Positions 6,378-14,771 of a DNA stretch of 64,000 nt are shown here, piece after piece. Each line of letters opens with the position of its first letter. The stretch's first letter is position 1. The DNA lies in contig DGVD01000017.1 of assembly GCA_002395835.1 (NCBI GenBank), positions 1 through 64,000 on the forward strand, in the 5' to 3' direction. Position numbers and translations under genes: made by a program. The notes below the pieces were generated by a model. That model was not told the origin of the DNA, made no database searches, and worked only from the letters and a program-made list of their open reading frames with translations. The DNA is from Bacteroidales bacterium UBA4293 (GTDB lineage: Bacteria > Bacteroidota > Bacteroidia > Bacteroidales > Bacteroidaceae).

Positions 6378-7604
6378 ATGAAAAAGAGCAAACGATTTAC
6401 TGTAATAGACCTTTTTGCTGGTGCAGGAGGCCTTTCGCTAGGCTTATATCAAGCTGGGTGGCATGGTTTGTTTGCTATAGAAAAGAATGACTTTGCTTTT
6501 GAAACGCTAAAATACAATTTGATTGATAATAAGAAACACTTCGACTGGCCTGATTGGCTGCCCATTACAAACCACGATATCAATGAGGTTTTGAAGAACT
6601 ATTCGGCACAACTTGAAACATTACGAGGCAAGGTAGATTTGGTTGCGGGGGGACCGCCATGTCAGGGCTTTTCAATGGCAGGCAAGCGAATAAAAGACGA
6701 CATTCGTAATCAATTGGTGTTTTCATATATAAAGTTCATTAAATTGGTGCAGCCAAAAATGATCCTTTTTGAAAATGTCAAAGGATTTACTTATGCATTC
6801 AACAAGAGGAAGAAGGATGGTGTGGAGCCTTATTCTCAGATTGTCATCAATGCTCTCGAAGGATTAGGGTATGCTGTTAAACCACATGTGATTGATTTCT
6901 CAGAATATGGTGTTCCTCAGCGTCGTAAACGTTTCATTCTTGTTGGAATTAAGGATGGGCTGTCCACTCCGGATAGATTTGAACAATTACTTAAAGAAAA
7001 TCGTGATGCTTTCTTAAAAGAAAGAGGTCTTAGCGCTACTGTCACTTTGAAAGAAGCTATATCAGATTTACTTCGTAGCAATGGTGAACTGCCGACCCCA
7101 GACCGTAAAGGGTTTAACTCTGGGAAATATGGCAAATGCAAATCAGCCTATGAAAAACTGATGCGTGGTGATTATCCAGAAACGCACGATGTTCCTAATA
7201 GTCATAGCTTTGCACATCATACAGCTGTAAAAATGAATTGCTATAAACGCTTATTAGCTGAATATCCAGAACGTGGCAAGCGTATTGATGGTAGGGCTCG
7301 TGAAGGGTGGGGAATTAAGCAACGTGGTATTACAGTTTTAGACCCAAATACAGTTTCACCAACTATTACAGGACAACCAGACGATTATCTGCATTATTCT
7401 GAACCTCGTATTATGACAGTTCGGGAGTGTGCCCGTATCCAATCTTTCCCTGATTGGTATGAGATACAAAAGAAATATACAACTGGTGGTCAGATGCGTA
7501 AGGTAGAAGTGCCCCGTTATTCACAAGTAGGTAATGCAATACCTCCGTTGTTTGCAGAGCAGGCGGGTAATGTATTAAAACAGATATTGCAGTATGAAGG
7601 ATAA
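6378..7604 (+). CDS. DNA (cytosine-5) methyltransferase
   Basis: A 408-aa m5C methyltransferase with all key motifs in order: motif I DLFAGAGGLS (11-20, AdoMet binding), motif IV GGPPCQGFS with catalytic Cys95, motif VI ENV (132-134), motif VIII YGVPQRRKRFILVG (near 178-190) and motif X YSQVGNAIPP close to the C-terminus. The target-recognition region lies between VIII and X. No restriction endonuclease is adjacent. Instead the gene overlaps by 11 bases a GHKL ATPase gene, followed by receiver and protease-like genes. It probably marks self DNA for that system, though an epigenetic role is possible. Confidence 0.95.
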   Translation: MKKSKRFTVIDLFAGAGGLSLGLYQAGWHGLFAIEKNDFAFETLKYNLIDNKKHFDWPDWLPITNHDINEVLKNYSAQLETLRGKVDLVAGGPPCQGFSMAGKRIKDDIRNQLVFSYIKFIKLVQPKMILFENVKGFTYAFNKRKKDGVEPYSQIVINALEGLGYAVKPHVIDFSEYGVPQRRKRFILVGIKDGLSTPDRFEQLLKENRDAFLKERGLSATVTLKEAISDLLRSNGELPTPDRKGFNSGKYGKCKSAYEKLMRGDYPETHDVPNSHSFAHHTAVKMNCYKRLLAEYPERGKRIDGRAREGWGIKQRGITVLDPNTVSPTITGQPDDYLHYSEPRIMTVRECARIQSFPDWYEIQKKYTTGGQMRKVEVPRYSQVGNAIPPLFAEQAGNVLKQILQYEG

Positions 7605-9930
7605 TTTGCAATTTCGTGTCAGTGCAGAGTTGAAGAACATTCTTGGAAGGGATTTGATTACAAGTCCCGATATAGCCATTTTGGAGTTGGTCAAGAACTC
7701 ATACGATGCCCATGCCACAAAAGTCGAAATCACTTTTGATGATGATTATCTTTCAATTGCTGATAATGGTAAAGGTATGTCTCGGAAGGATTTGGTAGAC
7801 AAATGGCTTTTTGTTGCCTATTCTGCCAAAAGTGACGGGTCAGAAGACAAATCTTATCGAAGTAAGTTTAAACGACATTATGCTGGAGCAAAAGGTATTG
7901 GCCGAATGTCGTGTGACCGATTGGCAAAGAATCTGATTCTGACAACTCGAAGTGCTGATGAAAATAAGACAGAAATTCTTCATGTAGACTGGAGTACTTT
8001 TGAGCTTAGTAAGCAAACTGAATTTGATACGATAAACATTCCACATGAAACAATAGATACTATTCCATCTTTCCCTTTGTCATCTACCACTGGAACAATA
8101 TTGGAGTTTTCTAGTCTTCATCTTTCCTGGTCACATGAAGACATTAAGCGCCTAAGGAAATATTTGGAGAAAATGATTAATCCCTTTTCTGGAACAGACG
8201 ATGATTTCCAGATAGAGATTATTGCTCCAAAGATGAAGGAAAAGGACGAAAAGGTAAATTCTGAACATGATGTAATCAATGGAGTAATTGAAAACTCTAT
8301 TGTAGATGTTTTGAAACTCAAAACTACCCAAATAGAAAGTAGTATAGAGGATGGAATGATTCATACAACTTTAGTAGACAGAGGAAGTCTTATGTATGAG
8401 ATTGAAGAGCCTAATCAAGAGTTTTCATCATTAAGTTCAGCCTCTGTTAGTCTGTTTTTTTTGAATCGTGTGGCAAAATATAATTTTACAGCCCGGATGG
8501 GTATAGAACCCGTCAATTATGGAAATGTTTTCCTATTTAGGAATGGATTTAGAATACTTCCTTTTGGGGAGTATAATGATGACAGTTGGGGATTGAACCA
8601 AAGGCAACAACAAGGTTATAATCGCCGAATCGGTACTCGTGATTTGTTTGGGCGAGTTGACGTTGAAACGGACAATCCGGAATTGATCAAAGAAGTTTCA
8701 AGCCGTGATGGCGGTCTGATTAAGACAACTGCATCTCAACAGTTGATGGATTATTTTACAATGATTCATAAGCGCCTAGAGCGTTATGTGGTAGGAGTGT
8801 TATGGGGTGAGGGATTTTTAAGAAAGGATTATTTTGTTAATCAGGCTTCAGCAGTAAATGCACGTAAGCAGTTGGAAGGAGATAAGGATTCTGATACGGC
8901 AAAGCATCTGTATGAGAATATCGGTAGCAAAGTTGATTTCCTTCAACTCATAAAATCTTTGGTAAACGACAAGACTATTAATGTAATTCAATACAATGAG
9001 AATCTGGCAAACATCATTTCTAATCCTTCAGAAACAGATGTAATACAGGCACAAATGCTTGACGATGTCCGTAAGTTAGCAGAAAAGACTAACGATGCTT
9101 TCTTGCTTAGCAAAATTCAAGAGTTTGAAAAACATTTGGATGATTTGCGCCGTAAAAAAGAAGTAGCAGAGCATGAAGTAGAAGCGGTAAGGAAAAAGGC
9201 AACGGAAGAAGAACGGAAAAGGAAGAATGCAGAGCGTGAGCGCGATGTCCAAATACAGAAAAACAAATATTTGGCAGCAACAAGAAATACGACAAAGGAT
9301 GTGCAAGATCTGATTCATGTTATATTGATTTCTTCCAATGATGCGTTGGGTGTTATATCGACGGCTAAAAAACAATTGGCGAATAACGAGATAAATGATT
9401 TAAGGGTTACTTTAGATGAATTTGAATACCATATAACTAAAATCAATAAGCTGTCAAAACTGATAACGAAAGCTGATTTGTCACTATTGTCACAATCTGG
9501 TCTTATTGATATCCAGACTTATATCAAAGAATATCTAAGTAACTTCAAGAAAACTTTCAATGTTCAGTATCATTCTGACGTGTCGGAACCTTTGGAAAAG
9601 AAAATATCTATATTAGATTTGTCGATTGTGCTAGACAACTTAAAGAGTAATTCAGAGAAAGCCGGTGCAACGGAGTTAAGATTAGATTTCTCTCGGAATG
9701 GTCGTACATATATAGTAGATTTCAGTGATAATGGTGAAGGAGTTGATTTAAACTTGTATACACCAGAAAACATTTTTGATGAAGGGGTAACCAATAGGCG
9801 TGGTGGATCTGGAATAGGGTTGAGCACAATACGAGAACGAATGAGAGAGAATCTTAATGGAGATATTGCTTTCCTTGGGAATGGATTACATTTCAAGACT
9901 GGGGCTACTTTCCGTTTAACATTCAAATAA
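7594..9930 (+). CDS. Double-GHKL ATPase / histidine-kinase-like sensor
   Basis: A 778-aa protein with two ATPase modules. The N-terminal one is Hsp90/MORC-like: ELVKNSYDAHA (Glu31, Asn35), ADNGKGM (56-62), GAKGIGR (98-104), followed by a transducer-like region to about 400. Residues about 505-565 form a charged coiled coil. A short helical pair with His575 (DVQDLIHVIL) resembles a dimerisation/phosphoacceptor helix, and the C-terminus is a histidine-kinase HATPase_c with DNLKSNSEKAGA, DNGEGV and GGSGIGLSTI. MORC/MutL-like GHKL proteins are known partners in prokaryotic restriction-modification operons. The receiver-domain gene directly downstream (TAATG overlap) suggests phosphorelay. Phosphorylation at His575 is inference. 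Confidence 0.85.
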   Translation: MKDNLQFRVSAELKNILGRDLITSPDIAILELVKNSYDAHATKVEITFDDDYLSIADNGKGMSRKDLVDKWLFVAYSAKSDGSEDKSYRSKFKRHYAGAKGIGRMSCDRLAKNLILTTRSADENKTEILHVDWSTFELSKQTEFDTINIPHETIDTIPSFPLSSTTGTILEFSSLHLSWSHEDIKRLRKYLEKMINPFSGTDDDFQIEIIAPKMKEKDEKVNSEHDVINGVIENSIVDVLKLKTTQIESSIEDGMIHTTLVDRGSLMYEIEEPNQEFSSLSSASVSLFFLNRVAKYNFTARMGIEPVNYGNVFLFRNGFRILPFGEYNDDSWGLNQRQQQGYNRRIGTRDLFGRVDVETDNPELIKEVSSRDGGLIKTTASQQLMDYFTMIHKRLERYVVGVLWGEGFLRKDYFVNQASAVNARKQLEGDKDSDTAKHLYENIGSKVDFLQLIKSLVNDKTINVIQYNENLANIISNPSETDVIQAQMLDDVRKLAEKTNDAFLLSKIQEFEKHLDDLRRKKEVAEHEVEAVRKKATEEERKRKNAERERDVQIQKNKYLAATRNTTKDVQDLIHVILISSNDALGVISTAKKQLANNEINDLRVTLDEFEYHITKINKLSKLITKADLSLLSQSGLIDIQTYIKEYLSNFKKTFNVQYHSDVSEPLEKKISILDLSIVLDNLKSNSEKAGATELRLDFSRNGRTYIVDFSDNGEGVDLNLYTPENIFDEGVTNRRGGSGIGLSTIRERMRENLNGDIAFLGNGLHFKTGATFRLTFK

Positions 9931-10625
9931 TGAATATGAAGACAAAAAGATGCATATTAATAATTGATGATAAACCTCAAGGGGCTGTAGCTAAGGGGAT
10001 TTCATCAAAGTTATCAAATGAATTTGATATAGATTTCATTTGTATCCGAACTTCTGCTGCAGAATTGAAAAAAGATGATTCTGAGGATGTGGACTCGGAC
10101 AAACTGATGGCAGAAATTGAATCTAAAATAAGTGGCAAAAGTATATATCTTGCGTTAACTGATTTTGATTTGGAATGCGATTACCTGAATGGTTTTGATG
10201 TTATTCGGATGGTTCATGAAATACGTGAAAAGATTAATTTCTTTATTTATTCAGGTAATTGGGAAAAAGTAATAAAGTTTGTTATTGGGCAAGACTATAA
10301 GCAAGCATCTATTGAAAAACTAGTCGATGGTATCAATACACTGATACACAATAAGATTATAGACTGTATAGATAGATCTGACTATCAGGAGTTGCTTATA
10401 AAATATTTGAGGAAAAATAAGGGAGACTCCATTGAGTATCGCTTATCCGCTTTGCTACGGGCTAACGGTGAAATAAAGTTCGAATCATGTTTTCCCGAAT
10501 TTAAGGGTAAAACATTCAATGAGATAGCTGATTTGATAGAAGGCCAGTCAGATGCACGTACTGAAGAATGGATAGAAGCCGTTCTGACACAAACAATATC
10601 ATATCTTGTAAATGTGAATCAATGA
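9930..10625 (+). CDS. Receiver (response-regulator-like) domain protein
   Basis: A 231-aa protein. Residues 8-130 look like a CheY-type receiver: acidic pair Asp13/Asp14 in ILIIDDKP, candidate phosphoacceptor Asp78 or Asp80 in LALTDFDLE, GFDVIRMV, and Ser108 in FFIYSGN at the Thr/Ser switch position. The conserved Lys-Pro is not obvious; Lys124 in QDYKQAS may replace it. The remaining ~100 residues are helical with no DNA-binding motif I recognise, so the output is probably protein-protein. Its ATG shares a base with the stop of the GHKL kinase gene, and its own end overlaps the next start (ATGA). It likely relays the kinase signal to the downstream protease-like protein. Confidence 0.75.
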   Translation: MNMKTKRCILIIDDKPQGAVAKGISSKLSNEFDIDFICIRTSAAELKKDDSEDVDSDKLMAEIESKISGKSIYLALTDFDLECDYLNGFDVIRMVHEIREKINFFIYSGNWEKVIKFVIGQDYKQASIEKLVDGINTLIHNKIIDCIDRSDYQELLIKYLRKNKGDSIEYRLSALLRANGEIKFESCFPEFKGKTFNEIADLIEGQSDARTEEWIEAVLTQTISYLVNVNQ

Positions 10626-11254
10626 GTAAGATAGTTTGCATATATCCTCAAGATAGCACAACAAATTTTCTTCGTCCATTGTGTGATTACATTTGTACAA
10701 CATTCAGTGCTATAGAAGTGGGTTATGATACAACTAGTGATAATGATCCTTTGGAAACAATCTATAATGAAATCAGAGATGCCCAGATTGTATTCTTTCT
10801 TGGACACGGAATGAGTTCTTGTCTCTATGCAAGTGTTATTGATAACGTAAAGATATTCAACAAAGATAACATTTCATTATTGAGTGGAAAGCATTTATTC
10901 TTATTAGCTTGTAATTCTGATCAGTTTATTAGAAACTTCAAACTTTCTAATGCTATTGGATTTGGTTTTTTGCCCACAAGTGAAGATGATGTGAGGAATA
11001 CAAAACAATATCATAAGATGGACATATTTAATACAGGAGTCCTCGATATTGGCTGTTTTAATAAAGCATTAGTAAATTGCATCATAAACACTCTGGTTGT
11101 AGATACAATGAAAGATTTTCATTTGTTCAAAGAGCGTATGTTGTTCAATACATGCCGAGAGATAGTAGATTGTCTTTTAAAAAAGGAATCTAAAAATTAT
11201 CGAATAGTTGCAGATGAGCTATATTATATGTGCAAGGATATGGTTTTCACATAA
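10622..11254 (+). CDS. Caspase/CHAT-like putative cysteine protease effector
   Basis: A 210-aa protein. The start at 10622 was chosen because it gives an ATGA overlap with the receiver gene; an upstream in-frame Met at 10568 would overlap that gene by 58 bases. It shows the two signature strands of the caspase/CHAT fold: AQIVFFLGHGMSS with His62 and GKHLFLLACNSDQF with Cys97, followed by SNAIGFGFLPT, which matches the post-cysteine region of CHAT domains. No other domain is evident; the C-terminal ~80 residues are helical. In bacterial immunity such proteases are usually death effectors. Protease activity is inferred from the His/Cys dyad and context. Confidence 0.6.
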   Translation: MSKIVCIYPQDSTTNFLRPLCDYICTTFSAIEVGYDTTSDNDPLETIYNEIRDAQIVFFLGHGMSSCLYASVIDNVKIFNKDNISLLSGKHLFLLACNSDQFIRNFKLSNAIGFGFLPTSEDDVRNTKQYHKMDIFNTGVLDIGCFNKALVNCIINTLVVDTMKDFHLFKERMLFNTCREIVDCLLKKESKNYRIVADELYYMCKDMVFT

Positions 11255-11778
11255 AGCCAGCAGAATTTAAGCTATTCTCTTTATCTATTATTACATTTCT
11301 CTTTACTAACATTTTCTAAGTAGGTTACTAGAAACGCCTTTTTAAATAACAATTGTCTTGGAGTAATGAAAAAAATAACTTCACGGCGTTTTTCTGTTAA
11401 GCAAAAAGTTTTATATAATCTTCAGATTAAAAATATGGTAAAGCTTAGCACTCTATTGGGCATGATTAGCATATAAAGATATGATAGTTATACCAAGTAT
11501 TGGAATAGTAACAGAATTATTTCAAGATCTTCTCTTGTTAAATAGAATTATAGGACAACAATATTTCGTTGGTACGCTTGTAGGAAATTCAACTCACTCT
11601 TCATTAGAATATTGCTATAAGACCAAGAATGTCATATTGTATCCAGAAATCAAGAAATTTTTCAGTAACAAATAATTTATAATAAACTTTTTGTAAATTT
11701 GCGACATGTGCTAAGTGGTATGTTGCTAGATAATAACCATATCATTTATGCTATGGTAGAATCAATTTCGAAACCTAA
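11255..11778. other. Spacer between the two defence-like operons
   Basis: About 520 bp, A/T-rich, without a confident gene. AAACGCC (11332-11338) and GGCGTTT (11385-11391) form a loose inverted repeat. A 64-codon frame (11481-11675) and a 36-codon one before it have no recognisable motif. A -7-like TAAATTTG lies at 11694-11701. Confidence 0.4.
11694..11701 (+). promoter_or_regulatory. Possible -7 element for the DUF262 operon
   Basis: TAAATTTG fits TAnnTTTG. No TTTG is found at the -33 distance. It would give a leader of about 170 nt before the DUF262 ATG. Confidence 0.35.
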
Positions 11779-11883
11779 CACCTTGACAATCTAAATTCAT
11801 TTTTAGGTAACGCTTATATTTGCGATGATAGTGAACTTGAAACTGATAAAGGTGCAAATTATGTGAAGGAGGAGCTGATATGA
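11779..11883 (+). pseudogene. Possible 3' remnant of a gene upstream of DUF262
   Basis: The frame from 11779 to the TGA at 11881-11883 reads as an acidic C-terminus (GNAYICDDSELETDKGANY, then VKEELI). Its stop overlaps the DUF262 start as ATATGA, exactly like a translationally coupled pair. There is no start codon in the open stretch and a stop lies just before it, so the 5' part of a former operon partner may be lost. Too short to identify. Confidence 0.3.
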
Positions 11884-14771
11884 ATTTAACAGAAATATTT
11901 GTAAACAGACTGAAAATTGAATCTAAGGTTGTTACCATAGACAGTCTATTTAATGAAGATAAGGTAAAAAAGACTCAGTATGCTCCACCTTACCAGCGTA
12001 ATTATGTTTGGGACAGTGAGAAAGCTACATATTTCTTGGAAAGTATTTTGATAGGAACAGAGATTCCTCCACTTATTTTTTTCCGAAGTAAAAAGGGTGT
12101 GGAAATCATAGATGGTAGACAGCGCTATGAAACGATACTGAGATTTATACGAGGTGAACTCCGTCTAAGCAAAGCAGGCTTAAAGAAATTAGATGTGCTT
12201 AATATAGGTAAAAAAACATTCAGTTCATTGTCAGACCGGCTCAAGACTGATTTTCTAGATACTAAATTGCGTTTGATAGAATTTAGTTTTGCCTCAGACG
12301 ATGGGTTAACTCAACAGGATGTTGACTCCGTTAAACAGGAGATATTTAAGCGTTATAATTCAGGTATTACACCTCTTAAAAATGTTGAAATAGAGAAAGC
12401 TATTTATTTTGATGACGACCTGAATTCGTTTTTTAAAGAGAAGTTAAAGAATCAGAAGTTTCATGAACAATTTGATAGACTCTTTAAATATGAAAATAAA
12501 AAAGTTGAGGTATCGCTTCAAAAGATACGGCAGCTATTAGTCATACACAAGATTCCTATTAAATACTACTCAATAGCTAAGCAGAAGGTTACTGACAAGT
12601 ACTATGACTTGTTGTCATCCCAGATTAAACCAGAGCAGTTTGAGGACTTATTTGTTTCTTTTGAAAAGAAGTTGAATCTTTTAGATGAAATTCGTGTGAA
12701 AGTAGATAACACTGAGGTTCCGTATAACAGACTGATGTCAGAAGTTTTGTTTTGGGCATTCTCCATTTTAGAAGATAATGGCATAGAATTGCCGGAAAAG
12801 AAGTCGGAAGAATTGGCAGAATTTGCCATCCATATCTTAGACAACTTATGGGTTTTTAAAATGGATAGAAGTTCGTTTTCACAACAAATTGTTGACAGAT
12901 ATGAACTGATAGCCAATCATTTAGAGAACGCTTATGGAATCAATAAAAACCTGTATATAGAAACTAATGAACATTTTAAGCAGAGAAACCGTGAATTAAG
13001 TCAGACAAAAGGAGATGAAACTACCAACTATCAGGAACTACGTATCAATAAGCCAGAACCCATTACATACACTATTAACGATATCTGTCGTGAAATGGGT
13101 CGCAAACGTTTCCTTATACGTCCCCCATACCAGCGTGAGGAAGTTATCAATAGAAAAAAATCATCTGAGATTATAGAAAGTCTTTTGCTAGGAATTAAAC
13201 TTCCACCCATTTTCATCTTTAAGCATGAAGATGGTGTTTGGGAGGTAATAGACGGGCAACAGCGCATTCTTAGCATTCTTGCTTATCTAGGCAAGGAATA
13301 TTTGAATGAGGAAGGTGAGATGGCAAAATCGAAAAAAGATAGTTTTCCTTTACTGTTAAAAGATAGTATTTTAACAAATCTAAATGGTAAAAAGTTTACA
13401 GAGTTAGATGAAGATCTGCAGGATAAAATTACTGACTTTGATTTATGGATTATAGAGATAAACGAAATGAATAATCCAGATTTTGAGCCCTTGGATTTAT
13501 TTATCCGTCTAAATAACAAACCTTATCCTATCAAGGATGATACATTTGAGATGTGGAATTCCTATTTAGACAGAGGACTGATTGATACCATTAAGACTTC
13601 TTATAAGAATAATGCAGGTTGGTTCTATATGCGAAAAGCAAATACACGCATGGAGAACGAGAACAATTATACGGTACTTTCTTACTTCAATTTTCTAGAA
13701 AAGAACCAACATGATATATCAGAAAAAGGGCCATTGGATATATATAAAATAGGAGGGCGTATTGCTATACGTCTTCGCTCGAAAGGTGATGTTTCAAAAC
13801 TCCTAGAAAATGCAGAAAAAAAAGATGCATTTGTTGCCGCTATAAATAATCTCGAATTTACATTTATTAGCAATTTAAAGGCCCTATTGACTGATGATAA
13901 AGATGGTAATGATAAATCTCTCACCCAAACTTTAGACGAAATTTTTGGAATGGAGAACTACAGACGAACTCAGCAAGGTTTTTATGCTCTCTGGCATTTT
14001 CTCAAAGGGCTTGATAGGAATAGTTTATGTAACAACAAGAAAGAGATTCGGATTCAGCTAAAGAATCTTTTCAATATGATGTCATCGGACATAAGTGTGG
14101 AGGATTTTAACAAGCATGTTGATGACTTTCGTACACAGTATAAGAAAGAAGTTTCTGAGATGGTTGAAGCTCGGCTTGGAGATATTGTGGACTTGGTATC
14201 CTTCGAAGGAAATAGTATAGAGAAATTATCGAATATAGATTTTTATATAAAGCGTGACAATAAGTCTAAAGAAAGAATAGAAATAGAATATGTGACTCCT
14301 ATGAATTTGGAAGCGTATTATGGTTGCAAAATTAATCGTTTGGGAATTATTCCGAATTATGTTGCTGCAATATTACGAAGTAGTCATGTTTATAGAGAAT
14401 ATGATTTCCAGATTAGGAATGTTTCTGTTACCAATCTAAAAGATATAATAATACCATATATCTTATTATCGAAACAGGAAGTTTTCGATAAGGTGATGGC
14501 ATATACAAAGACTAGGGACTATATTCAGAGTCGTTTCTTTTCCAATGTCTTAGATTGGATGACAGAAGAATTATTCTATCATAAATTATTTGAATATCAG
14601 TGCGTTAGCTTAATTGATAAGGCTGCATTGCTAGAAAATATAAATGGAGCAACAGAAGAAGTAAAGGATAACTTTATTTCAAAGGTATATCATCGCATTA
14701 TTAATGAAGTTAGCGGTTTGAAGGCAGAGTTGATAGCTGCTCAGGGTGTAATGGGATCAAATGAAAAATAA
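11880..14771 (+). CDS. Tandem DUF262 (GmrSD-like) protein
   Basis: A 963-aa protein with two DUF262 (ParB/Srx-fold, GmrSD N-terminal type) domains. The first has APPYQRNYVWD (35-45) and IIDGRQR (76-82). The second has RPPYQREEV (about 413-421) and VIDGQQR (about 456-462). Each keeps the DGxQR signature linked to NTP-dependent catalysis or nucleic-acid sensing. The ~350 residues after the second domain are helical, with no HNH (DUF1607) nuclease motif seen. DUF262 proteins are recurrent in phage-defence islands. It overlaps the next ATPase gene by one base (TAATG), implying a complex or joint function. Confidence 0.8.
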   Translation: MNLTEIFVNRLKIESKVVTIDSLFNEDKVKKTQYAPPYQRNYVWDSEKATYFLESILIGTEIPPLIFFRSKKGVEIIDGRQRYETILRFIRGELRLSKAGLKKLDVLNIGKKTFSSLSDRLKTDFLDTKLRLIEFSFASDDGLTQQDVDSVKQEIFKRYNSGITPLKNVEIEKAIYFDDDLNSFFKEKLKNQKFHEQFDRLFKYENKKVEVSLQKIRQLLVIHKIPIKYYSIAKQKVTDKYYDLLSSQIKPEQFEDLFVSFEKKLNLLDEIRVKVDNTEVPYNRLMSEVLFWAFSILEDNGIELPEKKSEELAEFAIHILDNLWVFKMDRSSFSQQIVDRYELIANHLENAYGINKNLYIETNEHFKQRNRELSQTKGDETTNYQELRINKPEPITYTINDICREMGRKRFLIRPPYQREEVINRKKSSEIIESLLLGIKLPPIFIFKHEDGVWEVIDGQQRILSILAYLGKEYLNEEGEMAKSKKDSFPLLLKDSILTNLNGKKFTELDEDLQDKITDFDLWIIEINEMNNPDFEPLDLFIRLNNKPYPIKDDTFEMWNSYLDRGLIDTIKTSYKNNAGWFYMRKANTRMENENNYTVLSYFNFLEKNQHDISEKGPLDIYKIGGRIAIRLRSKGDVSKLLENAEKKDAFVAAINNLEFTFISNLKALLTDDKDGNDKSLTQTLDEIFGMENYRRTQQGFYALWHFLKGLDRNSLCNNKKEIRIQLKNLFNMMSSDISVEDFNKHVDDFRTQYKKEVSEMVEARLGDIVDLVSFEGNSIEKLSNIDFYIKRDNKSKERIEIEYVTPMNLEAYYGCKINRLGIIPNYVAAILRSSHVYREYDFQIRNVSVTNLKDIIIPYILLSKQEVFDKVMAYTKTRDYIQSRFFSNVLDWMTEELFYHKLFEYQCVSLIDKAALLENINGATEEVKDNFISKVYHRIINEVSGLKAELIAAQGVMGSNEK

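Noticed and set aside
6378..9930. A classical restriction-modification pair
   Set aside because: The methyltransferase is intact, but no nuclease motif is visible in the adjacent ATPase or the following genes, so a simple type II system is not supported.
11481..11675. 64-codon plus-strand frame between the two defence-like operons
   Set aside because: No ribosome-binding context, motif or coupling; reads as A/T-rich chance frame. Left inside the spacer entry.
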